A stretch of DNA of 13,442 nt from assembly GCA_025924775.1 (NCBI GenBank), contig JAICHS010000039.1, forward strand, positions 1 to 13,442. Reading direction: 5' to 3'. Source of the stretch: Rhodanobacteraceae bacterium. GTDB taxonomy: Bacteria > Pseudomonadota > Gammaproteobacteria > Xanthomonadales > Rhodanobacteraceae. The notes below the pieces were generated by a model. That model ran no database searches. It was not told the origin of the DNA and was given only the letters and a program-made list of their open reading frames with translations. The position numbers were made by a program, and so were the translations under genes. Below are positions 13,207 through 13,442 of this stretch, one piece after another; the first letter of the stretch is position 1; each line of letters opens with the position of its first letter.

Positions 13207-13442
13207 CTAATCCGGCATGTCCTCCAGTTCCACGCCGCGGGTTTCGCGCACGAACTTCAGCACGAACACCAGCGAAAGGGCGGCGCACGCGGCGTACACG
13301 GCATACGCCAACGGCAGGCTGAATTGGGCCATCACCGGGAAGGTGCTGGTGATCGCGAAATTGGCCAGCCACTGCGCGGCGGTCGCCACCGCCAACGCCA
13401 GCGCGCGGATGCGGTTGGGGAACATCTCGCCCAGCAGTACCC
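13207..13442 (-). CDS. Sugar-porter MFS transporter, C-terminal 77 residues (cut by window edge)
   Basis: This is the C-terminal end of a major facilitator transporter, probably an inner-membrane proton-sugar symporter. The frame is open through the window edge and stops with TAG at 13209-13207. The visible start reads VLLGEMFPNRIRALALAVAT, matching the sugar-porter motif near helix 10 (W-x-L-GE-x-FP-x-R-x-R). Two hydrophobic helices follow (ALAVATAAQWLANFAITSTF and LPLAYAVYAACAALSLVFVL). The tail KFVRETRGVELEDM is the family's ETKG-x-x-LE ending. An ATG at 13425 is internal, not the real start. The LacI-family gene lies 105 bases downstream on the same strand. The substrate cannot be read from this part; the neighbour suggests a hexose or glucoside product. 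Confidence 0.9.
   Translation of the reverse strand, partial: VLLGEMFPNRIRALALAVATAAQWLANFAITSTFPVMAQFSLPLAYAVYAACAALSLVFVLKFVRETRGVELEDMPD

Noticed and set aside
1..13442. tRNA, rRNA, CRISPR array, insertion sequence or prophage genes
   Set aside because: No cloverleaf, rRNA-like stretch, regular repeat-spacer pattern, transposase or terminal inverted repeats could be seen by eye.

Overview
The window comes from a GC-rich gammaproteobacterium. Gene content and protein sequence point to the Xanthomonadales, perhaps a Rhodanobacteraceae relative: a mreBCD-mrdA-rodA cluster, an Xanthomonad-type LacI regulator beside a sugar porter, DUF885 and DUF3298 envelope proteins, and dispersed ATTCCGG-type intergenic hairpins. 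This placement is by recognition, not by a search. Coding density is high, and no gap reaches 300 bases.

Layout: 1-482 (minus) is the N-terminal 160 codons of valyl-tRNA synthetase, cut by the window edge. Between 483 and 710 lie a putative valS -10 box, an inverted repeat beside it and two dispersed-repeat hairpins. 711-6534 (minus) is the cell-shape cluster, transcribed mreB, mreC, mreD, mrdA (PBP2), rodA. The last four are tightly coupled by 4- to 14-base overlaps, while mreB and mreC are separated by an unusual 221-base gap. A good sigma70-type promoter sits in front of mreB. Divergent from it is a PfkB-family kinase (6735-7673, plus). Next comes a two-gene plus-strand unit, 7889-8999: a small exported protein of unknown function followed one base later by the PAQR/hemolysin-III membrane protein TrhA. 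Converging on it from the minus strand are a periplasmic DUF885 putative metallopeptidase (9079-10893) and a DUF4163/DUF3298 lipoprotein (10982-11857). The right end holds a LacI-family regulator (12058-13101, GTG start) and the C-terminus of a sugar-porter MFS transporter (13207 to the edge), both on the minus strand.

The mre/mrd products form the elongasome: MreB filaments organise MreC/MreD, which control the RodA glycosyltransferase and PBP2 transpeptidase building the lateral wall. Most other genes also act at the envelope (TrhA, exported protein, DUF885, lipoprotein). The right-hand genes look like the edge of a sugar-uptake locus.

I see no mobile element, CRISPR array, RNA gene or defence system. 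The best candidates for undescribed biology are the coupled exported-protein/TrhA pair, the mreB-mreC gap with its 65-codon GTG frame, and the nested palindromes downstream of the LacI gene. All are modest signals.
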